A DNA stretch of 64,000 nucleotides, from assembly GCF_002441855.2 (NCBI RefSeq), contig NZ_CP029487.1, positions 744,001-808,000 on the forward strand, read 5' to 3'. The position numbers and the translations under genes are program-made. This document shows, piece by piece, positions 16,920-24,983 of this stretch. The DNA is from Eubacterium maltosivorans. GTDB taxonomy: Bacteria > Bacillota > Clostridia > Eubacteriales > Eubacteriaceae. The notes below the pieces were generated by a model, which was not told the DNA's origin, ran no database searches, and saw only the letters and a list, made by a program, of their open reading frames with translations. Each line of letters begins with the position of its first letter. Position 1 is the stretch's first letter.

Positions 16920-17663
16920 TTAAAAATCCTTCTTCCGCTTTCCTGTCCTGTGTATCATGACTACCGTGAACAATAAAACAAGAACCAGAACCATCAGGGA
17001 AATGACAGGGTTATAATAATTGTATTTCGCCCCGGAGCTCTGATAATCAATGAGGCTGAGGCCCGCTGTTAACGGCCACAGATTCACGAGGGTGGGGCTG
17101 TTCGCTGCCATAATTCCCAAAAATCCCATAAAAAAAGCAATGACGGTGCTGGCCAGATACCCTTTTCTGAAATAGGCCGTAACAATAAAAAGCGGCAGCA
17201 TGGCAATAAAGGTCGTGAACCCAATGACCGTAAACTTATAAAAGTAGCTGAGCAACAGAAGAACCGTAATACTCTCACCTACACCCAGCATAAAGGCCGC
17301 ACCAATGGTCATGATATACTCTAAAATTACCAAAAACTCAGTGACAACGGCGATAATGATAAGTTTGGCTGCCAACAGTTTTGATTCTGAAACTGGCACC
17401 ATTAATACTGCGGGCATGGTACGGTCTGTGAGCTCTCGTTTTAAAATAAAACCACCGATAAGTGTAATGGTAAAGGGCTGGAGCAGGGTCAGCCCATCCC
17501 AGAGCACAAAATCAGCTATTCCTGGAAAGTCTATGCCATAAAAACGCATGCTCCATGCTTGATACACTGCGATCATCACAGTTCCGAGAGTGGTAAATAC
17601 CCCTAAAATCAGAATATTATAGCGTTTAAGTTTGAAAAATTCTACCTGTATTAAAGTACTCAT
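16920..17663 (-). CDS. ABC-2 permease of a peptide-antibiotic resistance-type transporter (second permease)
   Basis: A 247-residue, six-helix permease that starts TLIQVEFFKLKRYNIL, the N-terminal hallmark of BcrB/MutG/LanE-G-type permeases. The ATG at 17663 has AGGAGG 6 nt upstream. It is the last gene of a unit with RR, HK, ATPase and another permease. Such transporters usually remove bacitracin- or lantibiotic-like peptides from the membrane. The actual substrate is unknown. Confidence 0.85.
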   Translation of the reverse strand: MSTLIQVEFFKLKRYNILILGVFTTLGTVMIAVYQAWSMRFYGIDFPGIADFVLWDGLTLLQPFTITLIGGFILKRELTDRTMPAVLMVPVSESKLLAAKLIIIAVVTEFLVILEYIMTIGAAFMLGVGESITVLLLLSYFYKFTVIGFTTFIAMLPLFIVTAYFRKGYLASTVIAFFMGFLGIMAANSPTLVNLWPLTAGLSLIDYQSSGAKYNYYNPVISLMVLVLVLLFTVVMIHRTGKRKKDF

Positions 17664-17673
17664 ACCATTCCTC

Positions 17674-18432
17674 CTAATTTTCCTGCTGTTTATAAATGAA
17701 GATAGCCAGTCCGATCGAAACCAGAGCCACTGCAATCAGGCAGGCGAGCGATACCCCAGCTGGGTACATGAGATAATGATAAAAGTCAATGCTCTCCTGG
17801 GGCAGCTTTTCAATATTCAGGTTGTGCTGCATGATAACAAGCTGAAAAACCGCCATCATGGGAAACATGACCTTTACGCCGACTAAAAGAACCGAGAAAC
17901 TGCTGATAGCGTAAATAAAAGATATAATCACCGCAAAGATATATCCCTTTTTAAACAGCAATATGAGCGTAATCATAGGGGTGATGGCTAAAAATACAAA
18001 TACAGCCAGCATCAGCGTATCCTGCACTGCGGTTATTCTGAATTCTGCCAGTCCGCCATTCAGCAGAAAAAAACTCAGAAAGATGCAGACCAGCAGCCCC
18101 AAAACACAGTAGGCAACAGATAAGATCAGCAATACTGTCATCTTGGACAGAACAAGAGCTGTTTTACTCACAGGAACCATAATGATATTCTTGAGAGTAT
18201 CATAATCTTCTTCTCTGTAAAACAGGGTAGCTGCCGCGATACACAGCACACAGGGCAAAAATAACAGACCTCCGTAAACCAGCATGCCCTGAAAGAGGTT
18301 TTGAAAGCCCAGGTTATCACGGATACACACCACACACCATGGCAGCGGCACCAGCAAAGATGCCAGCAGTGTCAAAATGATAAATTTCTGCCGTTTGATT
18401 TTCATAAATTCGGCCTGGATCAAGTTAAGCAA
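17674..18432 (-). CDS. ABC-2 permease of a peptide-antibiotic resistance-type transporter (first permease)
   Basis: A 252-residue permease starting (M)LNLIQAEFMKIKRQKFI, homologous in style to the following gene. A TTG start at 18432 is chosen because GGAGG lies 8 nt upstream and the TTG overlaps the ATPase stop, giving translational coupling. Six hydrophobic segments are visible. It should pair with its neighbour to form the membrane part of the transporter. Confidence 0.85.
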   Translation of the reverse strand: MLNLIQAEFMKIKRQKFIILTLLASLLVPLPWCVVCIRDNLGFQNLFQGMLVYGGLLFLPCVLCIAAATLFYREEDYDTLKNIIMVPVSKTALVLSKMTVLLILSVAYCVLGLLVCIFLSFFLLNGGLAEFRITAVQDTLMLAVFVFLAITPMITLILLFKKGYIFAVIISFIYAISSFSVLLVGVKVMFPMMAVFQLVIMQHNLNIEKLPQESIDFYHYLMYPAGVSLACLIAVALVSIGLAIFIYKQQEN

Positions 18433-19348
18433 TCCCCTCACCTCCGGTGATCTTTTTAAAATAATCCTCGAGGGTCTCCTCACACAAATCGGATCGGCTC
18501 ACAGCTATTTCATTCATCATAAAAGCTTTATTAATCTTTGCGATATCCTGACTTGTGTCCAGCACCCTCAGGCTGTGGTCATCCTCGATAACATAATGTG
18601 TGATTCCCAAAAACTGTTCAAGCACTCTGGCGGCCTTAGCCGTCGAGGAGACTTTAAAGGCAATATAGCATTCATTCTTTTTCTGCAGAGCTGCCAGACT
18701 GTTTTCCTCCAGAAGAACACCGTTGTGGAGTATGCCAATATCGTCGGCCAGAAGAGCAATTTCGGGTAAAATATGGCTTGATATTAAAATGGTTTTTCCT
18801 CGTTCCTCGCTTAAAAACCGAATGAATTTCCGGACTTCGGCAATGCCGATAGGGTCCAGTCCATTGGTTGGCTCATCGAGAATCAAAAGCTCTGGATCGT
18901 GTATGATGGCATTTGCAATTCCGAGGCGCTGCTTCATGCCCAGTGAATATTTTGAAAAAAGCTTTTTATCATTATAGGGAAGTCCAACAAGCTCCAGCGC
19001 CTCCTTAACCGCATTTGGGCTTACTATCCCCCTAAGCTTGGCAAATACATTTAGGTTTTCTGTCCCCGTAAGATTAGGATAAAATCCAGGGGCTTCAATA
19101 ATCGCGCCAATACGAGGATAAATGTCTTTCTGACGCGCCCCGACCCCCTGGCCAAAGATTTCAATTTCTCCCTCTGTTATATGGGTAAGACCCATCATCA
19201 TTTTCATAATTGTTGTTTTTCCCGCGCCATTTCGGCCCAAAAGGCCATAAATTTTCCCATTCCTTACATGAAGGTTAACGTGGTCTACAACGGTTTGCTC
19301 ACCATAGGTTTTGGTTAAATCCTTTGTCTGAATGATCAGTTTATGCAT
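18425..19348 (-). CDS. ABC transporter ATP-binding protein (BcrA/LanF type)
   Basis: A 307-residue ATPase with Walker A GRNGAGKTT, signature SLGMKQR and Walker B LLILDEPTNGLDP followed by the H-loop SSH. The C-terminal extension of about 90 residues is typical of the BcrA group. The ATG at 19348 has AAGGAG upstream. It opens the transporter part of the RR-HK-ABC cluster. TATACT about 35 bp before the start may be its own -10 without a good -35, as expected for an activated promoter. Confidence 0.92.
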   Translation of the reverse strand: MHKLIIQTKDLTKTYGEQTVVDHVNLHVRNGKIYGLLGRNGAGKTTIMKMMMGLTHITEGEIEIFGQGVGARQKDIYPRIGAIIEAPGFYPNLTGTENLNVFAKLRGIVSPNAVKEALELVGLPYNDKKLFSKYSLGMKQRLGIANAIIHDPELLILDEPTNGLDPIGIAEVRKFIRFLSEERGKTILISSHILPEIALLADDIGILHNGVLLEENSLAALQKKNECYIAFKVSSTAKAARVLEQFLGITHYVIEDDHSLRVLDTSQDIAKINKAFMMNEIAVSRSDLCEETLEDYFKKITGGEGIA

Positions 19349-19435
19349 CTGTTTTTCTCCTTTTCTTTTGCTGCTTTTCAGTATAGGAAAAACAGCTTGT
19401 ACATTCATTACCAAAACCTTGCATTTTTCTAGTTT

Positions 19436-20353
19436 TTAGCATAAAGGCAGGATAACTGTAAAAACAGTGCCCTGATATAAAACACTGTCTGCCTGAATGG
19501 TCCCTCCATTTGCCTGAACCAGTTCCTTTGTAATGGCCAGCCCAAGACCGGTGCCCGCGCCGCTTCTCGACGAATCGCATTTGTACAGTCGCTCAAAAAT
19601 ATGGGAAAGCTGATCATGAGCAATACCGCTCCCATTGTCTTTTACCCAGAGCCTTACGCTATTTTTACACCTCTCGATACCGATTTCAAGCGAAGAACCC
19701 CCACTGTGCTTTACGGCATTTTGGACAAGGTTATTCAGGATACGGTTCCATGAACGCGTATCAAGCCTGACCTGGTATTCTTCATCTGGGATATGGACTG
19801 TGTAGTCAAGATTATTTTCTTCAAATAACGGAATCCAGTCGATAAGCCCATTCCTGGTGAGCTCACATATGTCCTGCTCCTCAAAAGAAAAAGGGTATTC
19901 CCTTGACTCCAGCTTGAACCAGTCAAAAAGAACGTCTACATAATCTTTAAGATCATAAGCCTTTGACCAGACAATGCCCAGATACCTTTTCCCCTCCTCA
20001 GTTTCTGTCTTTTCGCTGTTTAATACGTCCAGATAGCCGATAAGAGAAGTGAGCGGAGTCCGGACATCGTGGGACAAATTGGTCATCAGCTGTCGGTTTG
20101 TCCTTTCAATTTTCTTCAACGAAGCAATTTCACGCTCACTGTTCATGACAATTTTATTGATTTTATAGCAAAGTTCTGCGGTCATATCCCCCTTTCTCGC
20201 TAAAATCCGGCGATTTAAATTGCCTTTCTCAATTTCATCAAGAATAATACCGGCCTTTATCATCTGCTTTTTGACCTTAAAAAGCCGGATGCCCAGGGTC
20301 AAAACAGCTGCAATGAGCATCAAACACAGAACTGTCAAAACTGTGATGTTCAT
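19436..20353 (-). CDS. sensor histidine kinase, short N-terminal anchor
   Basis: A 305-residue kinase with a single N-terminal helix (about residues 3-25), no extracellular sensor domain, the phospho-acceptor motif NLSHDVRTPLTSL and ATP-binding boxes NNLVQNAVKHS, DNGSGI and GTGLGLAI. Short kinases of this kind sense peptides together with their ABC transporter. The ATGA overlap with the upstream response regulator shows a tight pair. Confidence 0.93.
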   Translation of the reverse strand: MNITVLTVLCLMLIAAVLTLGIRLFKVKKQMIKAGIILDEIEKGNLNRRILARKGDMTAELCYKINKIVMNSEREIASLKKIERTNRQLMTNLSHDVRTPLTSLIGYLDVLNSEKTETEEGKRYLGIVWSKAYDLKDYVDVLFDWFKLESREYPFSFEEQDICELTRNGLIDWIPLFEENNLDYTVHIPDEEYQVRLDTRSWNRILNNLVQNAVKHSGGSSLEIGIERCKNSVRLWVKDNGSGIAHDQLSHIFERLYKCDSSRSGAGTGLGLAITKELVQANGGTIQADSVLYQGTVFTVILPLC

Positions 20354-21057
20354 AAAACAGCCTCTTTATTAAAACGATAACCCACACCCCAGATCGTTTG
20401 AATATAGCTTGTTTCCTGATCTTTTTTCTCAATCTTTCTGCGCAGCTTACTGATATAGGCCATCATATTCCCATCATCAAAGGCATACTCCTCTTGCCAT
20501 ATCTGTATATAGAGCTGTTTCTTGGTAAAAACCTGTCCAGGATTTTCTGCCAGAAAGCAGAGAAGATCAAATTCTTTGTTTGTCAACGCAATCTTTTTTT
20601 CCTGTATGCTGACACTTCTTTCCACCGGATTGATTAACAGACCTCCTTTAAAAGCAAGTCTACTCTCTTTGCATGGGTTATCATGATTTAAGATGGTATA
20701 GCGCCGAATCAGGGATTCCACACGGGCCATGAATTCATTAATCGAAAAGGGCTTTGTGAGGTAGTCGTCTGCGCCGCTTTTCAGGCCTAGTATTTTATCA
20801 TTTTCACTGTCTCTGGCTGTCAGCATCAGCACTGGTGTACTTTTTGTTTTTCGAATCTCGGTAAGAACGTCAAAGCCACTCATCTCGGGCAGCATCACAT
20901 CCAGTACAACCAGTGTGGCCTCTTTCTCTTCCAGACGGTTTAATCCCGTGGCACCAGTGTGCACAGCACATACCTCGTATCCATCTCGTTCAAGACATCT
21001 TAAAAGCAGAGAACAAAGCTCCACATCATCGTCGATTATCAATATTCTTTTACGCAT
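20350..21057 (-). CDS. OmpR/PhoB-family response regulator
   Basis: A 235-residue regulator with a receiver domain (IIDDDVELC, phospho-acceptor in VVLDVMLPEMSG, Lys in LTKPFS) and a winged-helix DNA-binding domain (C-terminal half, ending QTIWGVGYRF). It is first in the operon and is probably the activator of the adjacent ABC genes. Confidence 0.95.
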   Translation of the reverse strand: MRKRILIIDDDVELCSLLLRCLERDGYEVCAVHTGATGLNRLEEKEATLVVLDVMLPEMSGFDVLTEIRKTKSTPVLMLTARDSENDKILGLKSGADDYLTKPFSINEFMARVESLIRRYTILNHDNPCKESRLAFKGGLLINPVERSVSIQEKKIALTNKEFDLLCFLAENPGQVFTKKQLYIQIWQEEYAFDDGNMMAYISKLRRKIEKKDQETSYIQTIWGVGYRFNKEAVL

Positions 21058-21092
21058 TCATTTTCCCTTCCTTATTCATTAAGCTTAATTTC

Positions 21093-21121
21093 AGTATAAT
21101 CCTGTCTCTCATGCCAGACAA
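21093..21121 (-). promoter_or_regulatory. candidate promoter of the RR-HK operon
   Basis: TTGTCT (21116-21121), a 17-bp spacer and TATACT (21093-21098) lie 36 bp before the response regulator start. Confidence 0.65.
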
Positions 21122-21246
21122 CTTAAAAATTCTTAAATTTAACCAACAGATTTATTAAAATTTTAATGCTTTTAAACAGAAACCTCTGTTACTTTTAAAC
21201 TAAATTGGTTATACTAAAACCATACGTTAGTTAAAAGGAGGCCCCT

Positions 21247-21528
21247 ATGAAGGATCAAGAAATTGAAAAAGTCCAACAGGATAAAGAACCTGAAAAAAAG
21301 AGCAATTTAAAAACAAAAATCATCTTATACGTTGTGGGAATCGCCATTATTTTTGTCATTGGAATGGTTGTTGGCATTCGTTTCAGCTTTGCTGTCCAGT
21401 CCTCTGTTTTTTACTTGCAGCGAGCATTCACATGGCTTATCTTTATTTTAGTCATCCTTGCCATTATTGCCATTCCCATCGGCTGGAAAGTTTATAAGTA
21501 TCATAAAGAAAAAGAGAAAAGCCAATAG
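21247..21528 (+). CDS. small two-helix membrane protein
   Basis: A 93-residue protein with a charged N-terminal tail (about 22 residues), two hydrophobic helices (about 25-45 and 55-78) and a basic C-terminus. No family is recognised. AAAAGGAGG precedes the ATG. It is divergent from the RR-HK operon, and a role with that stress system is only a guess. Confidence 0.75.
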   Translation: MKDQEIEKVQQDKEPEKKSNLKTKIILYVVGIAIIFVIGMVVGIRFSFAVQSSVFYLQRAFTWLIFILVILAIIAIPIGWKVYKYHKEKEKSQ

Positions 21529-21603
21529 TGTCAGACTTATTTGCTTTGTTCTGCTTCGTTTTGGGTATGATTTATTCATACTATAAAAAAGGAGTGTACG
21601 GAC

Positions 21604-21816
21604 ATGGACAAAACTGTATTTTTAAAGGAATACCTCTCTGACCAGATGGCAAAGAACGCGTTTAACGAAAATGGACAGATGGAGATAAATATTTTTGAAA
21701 TCTTTTCACAAAAGGATGTACAGCAGGCAGCCCAAGCCCTTGGATGCCAAATTGATAATAATAATACGCCTATTGGCAGCTTTTGGATTTATGATCATCA
21801 GCAAAAGAAGTCTTAA
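21604..21816 (+). CDS. hypothetical protein
   Basis: A 70-residue soluble protein of unrecognised family, with no signal or membrane segment. AAAAGGAG lies before the ATG. Its stop codon lies inside a terminator hairpin. It may be co-transcribed with the preceding small membrane protein, 75 bp upstream. Confidence 0.65.
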   Translation: MDKTVFLKEYLSDQMAKNAFNENGQMEINIFEIFSQKDVQQAAQALGCQIDNNNTPIGSFWIYDHQQKKS

Positions 21817-21831
21817 TAGGCTTCTTTTTTT
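21807..21831 (+). terminator. intrinsic terminator overlapping a stop codon
   Basis: A 6-bp stem GAAGTC / GGCTTC is followed by seven T. The left arm is in the last codons of the upstream gene. Confidence 0.7.
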
Positions 21832-21836
21832 CTGCA

Positions 21837-21865
21837 TGAAAAAAAGCTGCGCGGCCGCGCAGCTT
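21837..21865 (-). terminator. intrinsic terminator, 22-bp perfect palindrome
   Basis: A GC-rich 22-bp palindrome (21844-21865) is followed on the minus strand by TTTTTTT. It ends the 55-residue gene to its right. Confidence 0.8.
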
Positions 21866-21879
21866 ATATACCGTAAGGT

Positions 21880-22047
21880 TTATTCTTTTTCGTCTTCTTC
21901 CAGAGCTCTTGCCCCAAAGAATTTTTTATCTTTGTCATTGCCTTCCATACCCTTACCGTCATTGGTTGGGCGTTCCTTTTCACTGGCACGCTGTTCAATA
22001 ACGCCTTCGCCGTCGTTAGTTGGTTCAATTCTTTTATCATCTTTCAT
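21880..22047 (-). CDS. small acidic hydrophilic protein
   Basis: A 55-residue, highly charged protein with no hydrophobic segment. It holds two copies of the short motif PTNDGxG (about residues 9 and 28), each preceded by charged residues, and looks disordered. GGAGG precedes the ATG at 22047 with good spacing; an upstream ATG at 22062 lacks one. It is divergent from a stress-type SDR. The family is unrecognised. Confidence 0.6.
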   Translation of the reverse strand: MKDDKRIEPTNDGEGVIEQRASEKERPTNDGKGMEGNDKDKKFFGARALEEDEKE

Positions 22048-22245
22048 AATGAGTTCCTCCATTAATAATTGTTAACTATTGTTTACCCGATTTTTATGTC
22101 TCCTTATCACTTCTCTCAAATGTTCAAGCTTTTTTTCAGAATCGAGAAAAGCTTTAATAAACCTAAAAGGAAAAGCTCTATTGTCGCTTTAAAAAGTGAA
22201 TGGGTATCCAATTAATATAAATTTTAAAAAGAAAGGCGTAATATT

Positions 22246-23130
22246 ATGAAAAGTGAAAAAGAAAATCAGGTAAACATACAAACTCAGGAACCGCAAAAAG
22301 GCTATTATATCGATGATTCCACTAAAAATGTTTCACCTGAACCTGTAATGGAAAATCCGGAATATCAGGGCAGCGGAAAGCTTAAAGACAAAGTCGCTGT
22401 CATTACTGGCGGAGACAGCGGAATCGGTGGCGCCGTAGCAATTGCCTTTGCCAAAGAAGGCGCAAAGCTCGCCATTCTATATCTGGATTCCGATGATGAC
22501 GCTGCCGCCATTGTCAGGCGCGTGAAAGAGCTGGGCGCAGAAGCCCTCTCCATAAAGGGAGATGTCGGTGATGACGCTTTTGTAAAGAAAGCCGTGAGCA
22601 AGATTATTGAGCAATATGGCCATATTGATGTATTAATAAACAATGCTGGCGAACAGCACGTAGCAGAGAGTATTACTGAGATTTCACCAGCCCAGCTTGA
22701 CCGAACATTCCGAACAAATATTTTCAGTATGTTTTACATGGTCAAAGCTGTCCTGCCTCATCTCAACAAAGGGGCTGCCATTGTAAACACAACCTCTGTA
22801 ACAGCATACCGCGGGAGCTCTACTCTTCTGGACTACTCTGCCACAAAGGGCGCCATCGTCTCCTTTACCCGGGCGTTGTCGAGCAATCAGGAGATTCTTG
22901 GTAAAGCGATTCGTGTAAACGGCGTTGCTCCCGGGCCGATCTGGACACCACTTATCCCGGCCACTTTCAGCAAGGAGCATGTTAAACGGTTTGGCAAAGA
23001 TGTCCCGCTTGACCGGCCCGGTCAGCCCTACGAACTGGCACCGGCTTATGTCTATCTTGCCAGTAATGACTCAAGCTATGTAACAGGACAGGTAATTCAT
23101 GTAAACGGCGGCGAAGTCGTCAATGGATAA
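22246..23130 (+). CDS. SDR family oxidoreductase (general-stress type)
   Basis: A 294-residue short-chain dehydrogenase with the NAD(P)-binding TGGDSGIGGAVAIAFAKEGA, NNAGEQHV, and catalytic YSATKGA motifs, and an N-terminal extension of about 45 polar residues. That extension and the TGGDSGIG variant place it with the YhdF/YdaD/GSP39-like SDRs linked to stress in Firmicutes. The true substrate is unknown. A good AGAAAGG site precedes the ATG. Confidence 0.92.
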   Translation: MKSEKENQVNIQTQEPQKGYYIDDSTKNVSPEPVMENPEYQGSGKLKDKVAVITGGDSGIGGAVAIAFAKEGAKLAILYLDSDDDAAAIVRRVKELGAEALSIKGDVGDDAFVKKAVSKIIEQYGHIDVLINNAGEQHVAESITEISPAQLDRTFRTNIFSMFYMVKAVLPHLNKGAAIVNTTSVTAYRGSSTLLDYSATKGAIVSFTRALSSNQEILGKAIRVNGVAPGPIWTPLIPATFSKEHVKRFGKDVPLDRPGQPYELAPAYVYLASNDSSYVTGQVIHVNGGEVVNG

Positions 23131-23142
23131 CTTTGACTGATT

Positions 23143-23171
23143 AAAAAGGCCAGCACAGGCTGGCCTTTTTT
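23143..23171 (+). terminator. intrinsic terminator of the SDR gene
   Basis: An 11-bp stem (AAAAAGGCCAG / CTGGCCTTTTT) with a 6-nt loop is followed by T-run. Confidence 0.88.
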
Positions 23172-23175
23172 ACGC

Positions 23176-23270
23176 AAAAAAATACCCCTCAGTCACACTG
23201 AAGGGTATCACAGAGATCTCTTCGATCCCACCGCTCTTTAAGCGGCTATTTTTAATTTACCCCGATGGGA
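23176..23270 (-). other. structured 3' region of the ketopantoate reductase transcript, ending in a terminator
   Basis: On the minus strand, downstream of the ketopantoate reductase stop, TCCCA (266-270 side) pairs with TGGGA (226-230 side) and encloses a CCGCT / AGCGG hairpin and about 20 unpaired bases. A 10-bp palindrome AGAGATCTCT follows at 23212-23221. Then an ATACCC / GGGTAT hairpin with seven T forms an intrinsic terminator (23176-23208). The terminator is clear; the upstream structure is not explained. Confidence 0.55.
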
Positions 23271-23276
23271 GTCTTT

Positions 23277-24194
23277 TTAATCATATGCCTCCTCTATTTT
23301 ATGAATCTGTTCATAGAGATAATCATTGACTGGCGTTTCAAAGCTGTGTTTTTTCCCAAGCTTGCAGATGGTTCCTGAAAAAAGGTCCACCTCGGTTTTA
23401 CGATGCGCCTTGGTATCCTGCCGCATAGAGGGCATTCCCTCAGGGTTCAGACTATCCAAAACCCGCAGCCACTCCGCAATGTCCGCTTCTGTCAGACAAA
23501 CTCCCTCGTAAGCCGCCGCTATCCGAGCTTCTTCCATAGCCTTCAGCATCAGATCTCTGGCCTCGCCCTCTTTCTGAAGCCCTCCGTAATTTGTCTCAAA
23601 AACCGCTGCGGTCTGGTTGACACCAGTGTTCAGCATGAGCTTGTTCCACAGACAATAGTGAATATCGCAAGGAATTTTATAAGGAATATCGGCCGTCTCC
23701 AGTATCTTTGCAACAGCCTGCAGTGGCGCTGTTCTGGTGTTATCCTGGCTCCCCAGCAATAAAATGCCACCGTTATCGTAGTGGACATCAGAGCCCTCTT
23801 TCACTGCGTCCATCCCCTGAGCCACGCAATAAAGCAAATGCTCCTGCCCAAAGGCCTCCGCAATCACCTCTTCACTGGCAATGCCATTGAGCAATGAAAT
23901 AATCATGGTCTCTCTGCCCACAAAATTACGGATACTTTTCACTGCCTGGTCGATTCCGGTATATTTTACCGCGACAATAATAAGGTCCACAGTTTCGGTT
24001 TTCATTGTATCCTCAACATAGCGAAAGTCACAGATCTTTCCATTACAGGTAAAAGGGGTTTTCTTGTAACGCGCAGTACGTTCTTGATCCGCGATGAAAT
24101 AAACACGTTCATTACCAAAAGCTTCGGTCAGGCGGCTTCCATACAGCACGCCCAGTGCACCGGCGCCGATTAATGCGATTTTATTTATTTTCAT
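23277..24194 (-). CDS. panE: 2-dehydropantoate 2-reductase
   Basis: A 305-residue NADPH-dependent reductase of the ApbA/PanE family that makes pantoate. The Rossmann start IALIGAGALGVLYGSRL, the VKYTGIDQAV segment, the SLLNGIASEE loop and the catalytic WNKLMLNTGVNQ region are present, as is the C-terminal SMRQDTKAHRKTEVD. It stands alone, away from coaBC. Some family members reduce other 2-oxoacids, so the precise substrate is inferred. Confidence 0.88.
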   Translation of the reverse strand: MKINKIALIGAGALGVLYGSRLTEAFGNERVYFIADQERTARYKKTPFTCNGKICDFRYVEDTMKTETVDLIIVAVKYTGIDQAVKSIRNFVGRETMIISLLNGIASEEVIAEAFGQEHLLYCVAQGMDAVKEGSDVHYDNGGILLLGSQDNTRTAPLQAVAKILETADIPYKIPCDIHYCLWNKLMLNTGVNQTAAVFETNYGGLQKEGEARDLMLKAMEEARIAAAYEGVCLTEADIAEWLRVLDSLNPEGMPSMRQDTKAHRKTEVDLFSGTICKLGKKHSFETPVNDYLYEQIHKIEEAYD

Positions 24195-24260
24195 TTCTGC
24201 CTCGTGATGTTTTTTTATTTATTATCCCATATTCCCAGAAACAAGTCCAATTTAAGCATA

Positions 24261-24291
24261 AAAATAGAAGCAATTTGTCTGCTTCTATTTT
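24261..24291. terminator. hairpin between ketopantoate reductase and tspO
   Basis: A 12-bp perfect stem (AAAATAGAAGCA / TGCTTCTATTTT) with a 7-nt loop lies in the divergent gap. On the plus strand it is followed by TTTTCTTTCTTT. No gene runs into it from the left, so a leader attenuator or operator role is possible. Confidence 0.5.
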
Positions 24292-24431
24292 CTTTCTTTG
24301 CCATATATATACACCTTTTTCACTTGGAATAATCCATGCTTTATTAAAATTTCAGATTATTAGTGTGTTTGGTTTTAAAGGAGCGACTCCGGGTAAATTA
24401 CTTATATACATTATCGAAAGGATTGATTATA

Positions 24432-24917
24432 ATGTCTGAATTATTTAAAAAAACAAACCCAAAACGTTTGGCTGCCTGTTTAGCCGTCCCTTTGGCTCTT
24501 GGCTCTGTTGTCGGCAAGGCTATATCTAAAGATGTAAAAGAATATTCTGAATTGGATAAGCCCAGCTTTGCACCGCCTAAATGGGCATTTCCAGTGGCCT
24601 GGACAACCCTTTACGCATTGATGGGGCTTGCAAAGTACAAGGCTCTGGAAGCCGCAGACGATGAACAGGAAATGGCTATTCACAAAGCAGACGGACTCCA
24701 GCTCAGTCTTAACTTTATCTGGTCTTTTCTGTTTTTTAAATTTCATTTAAGGGGTGCAGCTCTGATCGAAATGTCTATTCTCCTCTTGACAATTCTCTAT
24801 ACTGCTAAAGAATACGCCAAGGTAAGTAAAACGGCCGCAAGGCTTATGCTGCCATATATTCTCTGGGTCTCTTTTGCCCTCTGCCTGAACGCCTCGGTAT
24901 GGCATAAAAACAAATAA
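24432..24917 (+). CDS. tspO: TspO/MBR family tryptophan-rich sensory protein
   Basis: A 161-residue five-helix membrane protein with the family motif KPSFAPPKWAFPVAWTTLYALMG after helix 1. TspO proteins bind porphyrins and other small ligands and affect tetrapyrrole levels. The conserved second-helix Trp and Pro pairs are kept. The ATG at 24432 has AAAGGA about 9 nt upstream; the longer in-frame start lacks one. Confidence 0.9.
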   Translation: MSELFKKTNPKRLAACLAVPLALGSVVGKAISKDVKEYSELDKPSFAPPKWAFPVAWTTLYALMGLAKYKALEAADDEQEMAIHKADGLQLSLNFIWSFLFFKFHLRGAALIEMSILLLTILYTAKEYAKVSKTAARLMLPYILWVSFALCLNASVWHKNK

Positions 24918-24931
24918 CTCTCTGATAAAGT

Positions 24932-24972
24932 AAAAAACAAGGTACCAGATTTATCCGGCATCTTGTTTTTTA
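24932..24972 (+). terminator. intrinsic terminator of tspO
   Basis: AAAACAAG pairs with CTTGTTTT, with an inner partial stem, followed by TTTTTTA. Confidence 0.75.
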
Positions 24973-24983
24973 TTGTCCTTTTA

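Noticed and set aside
21844-21865. 22-bp GC-rich palindrome as a protein-binding or recombination site
   Set aside because: The U-run directly after it on the minus strand and its position after a stop codon explain it as a terminator.
23176-23270. Possible T-box or known riboswitch
   Set aside because: There is no T-box sequence, no specifier loop and no downstream gene on the same strand before the terminator. It was kept only as an unexplained structure.
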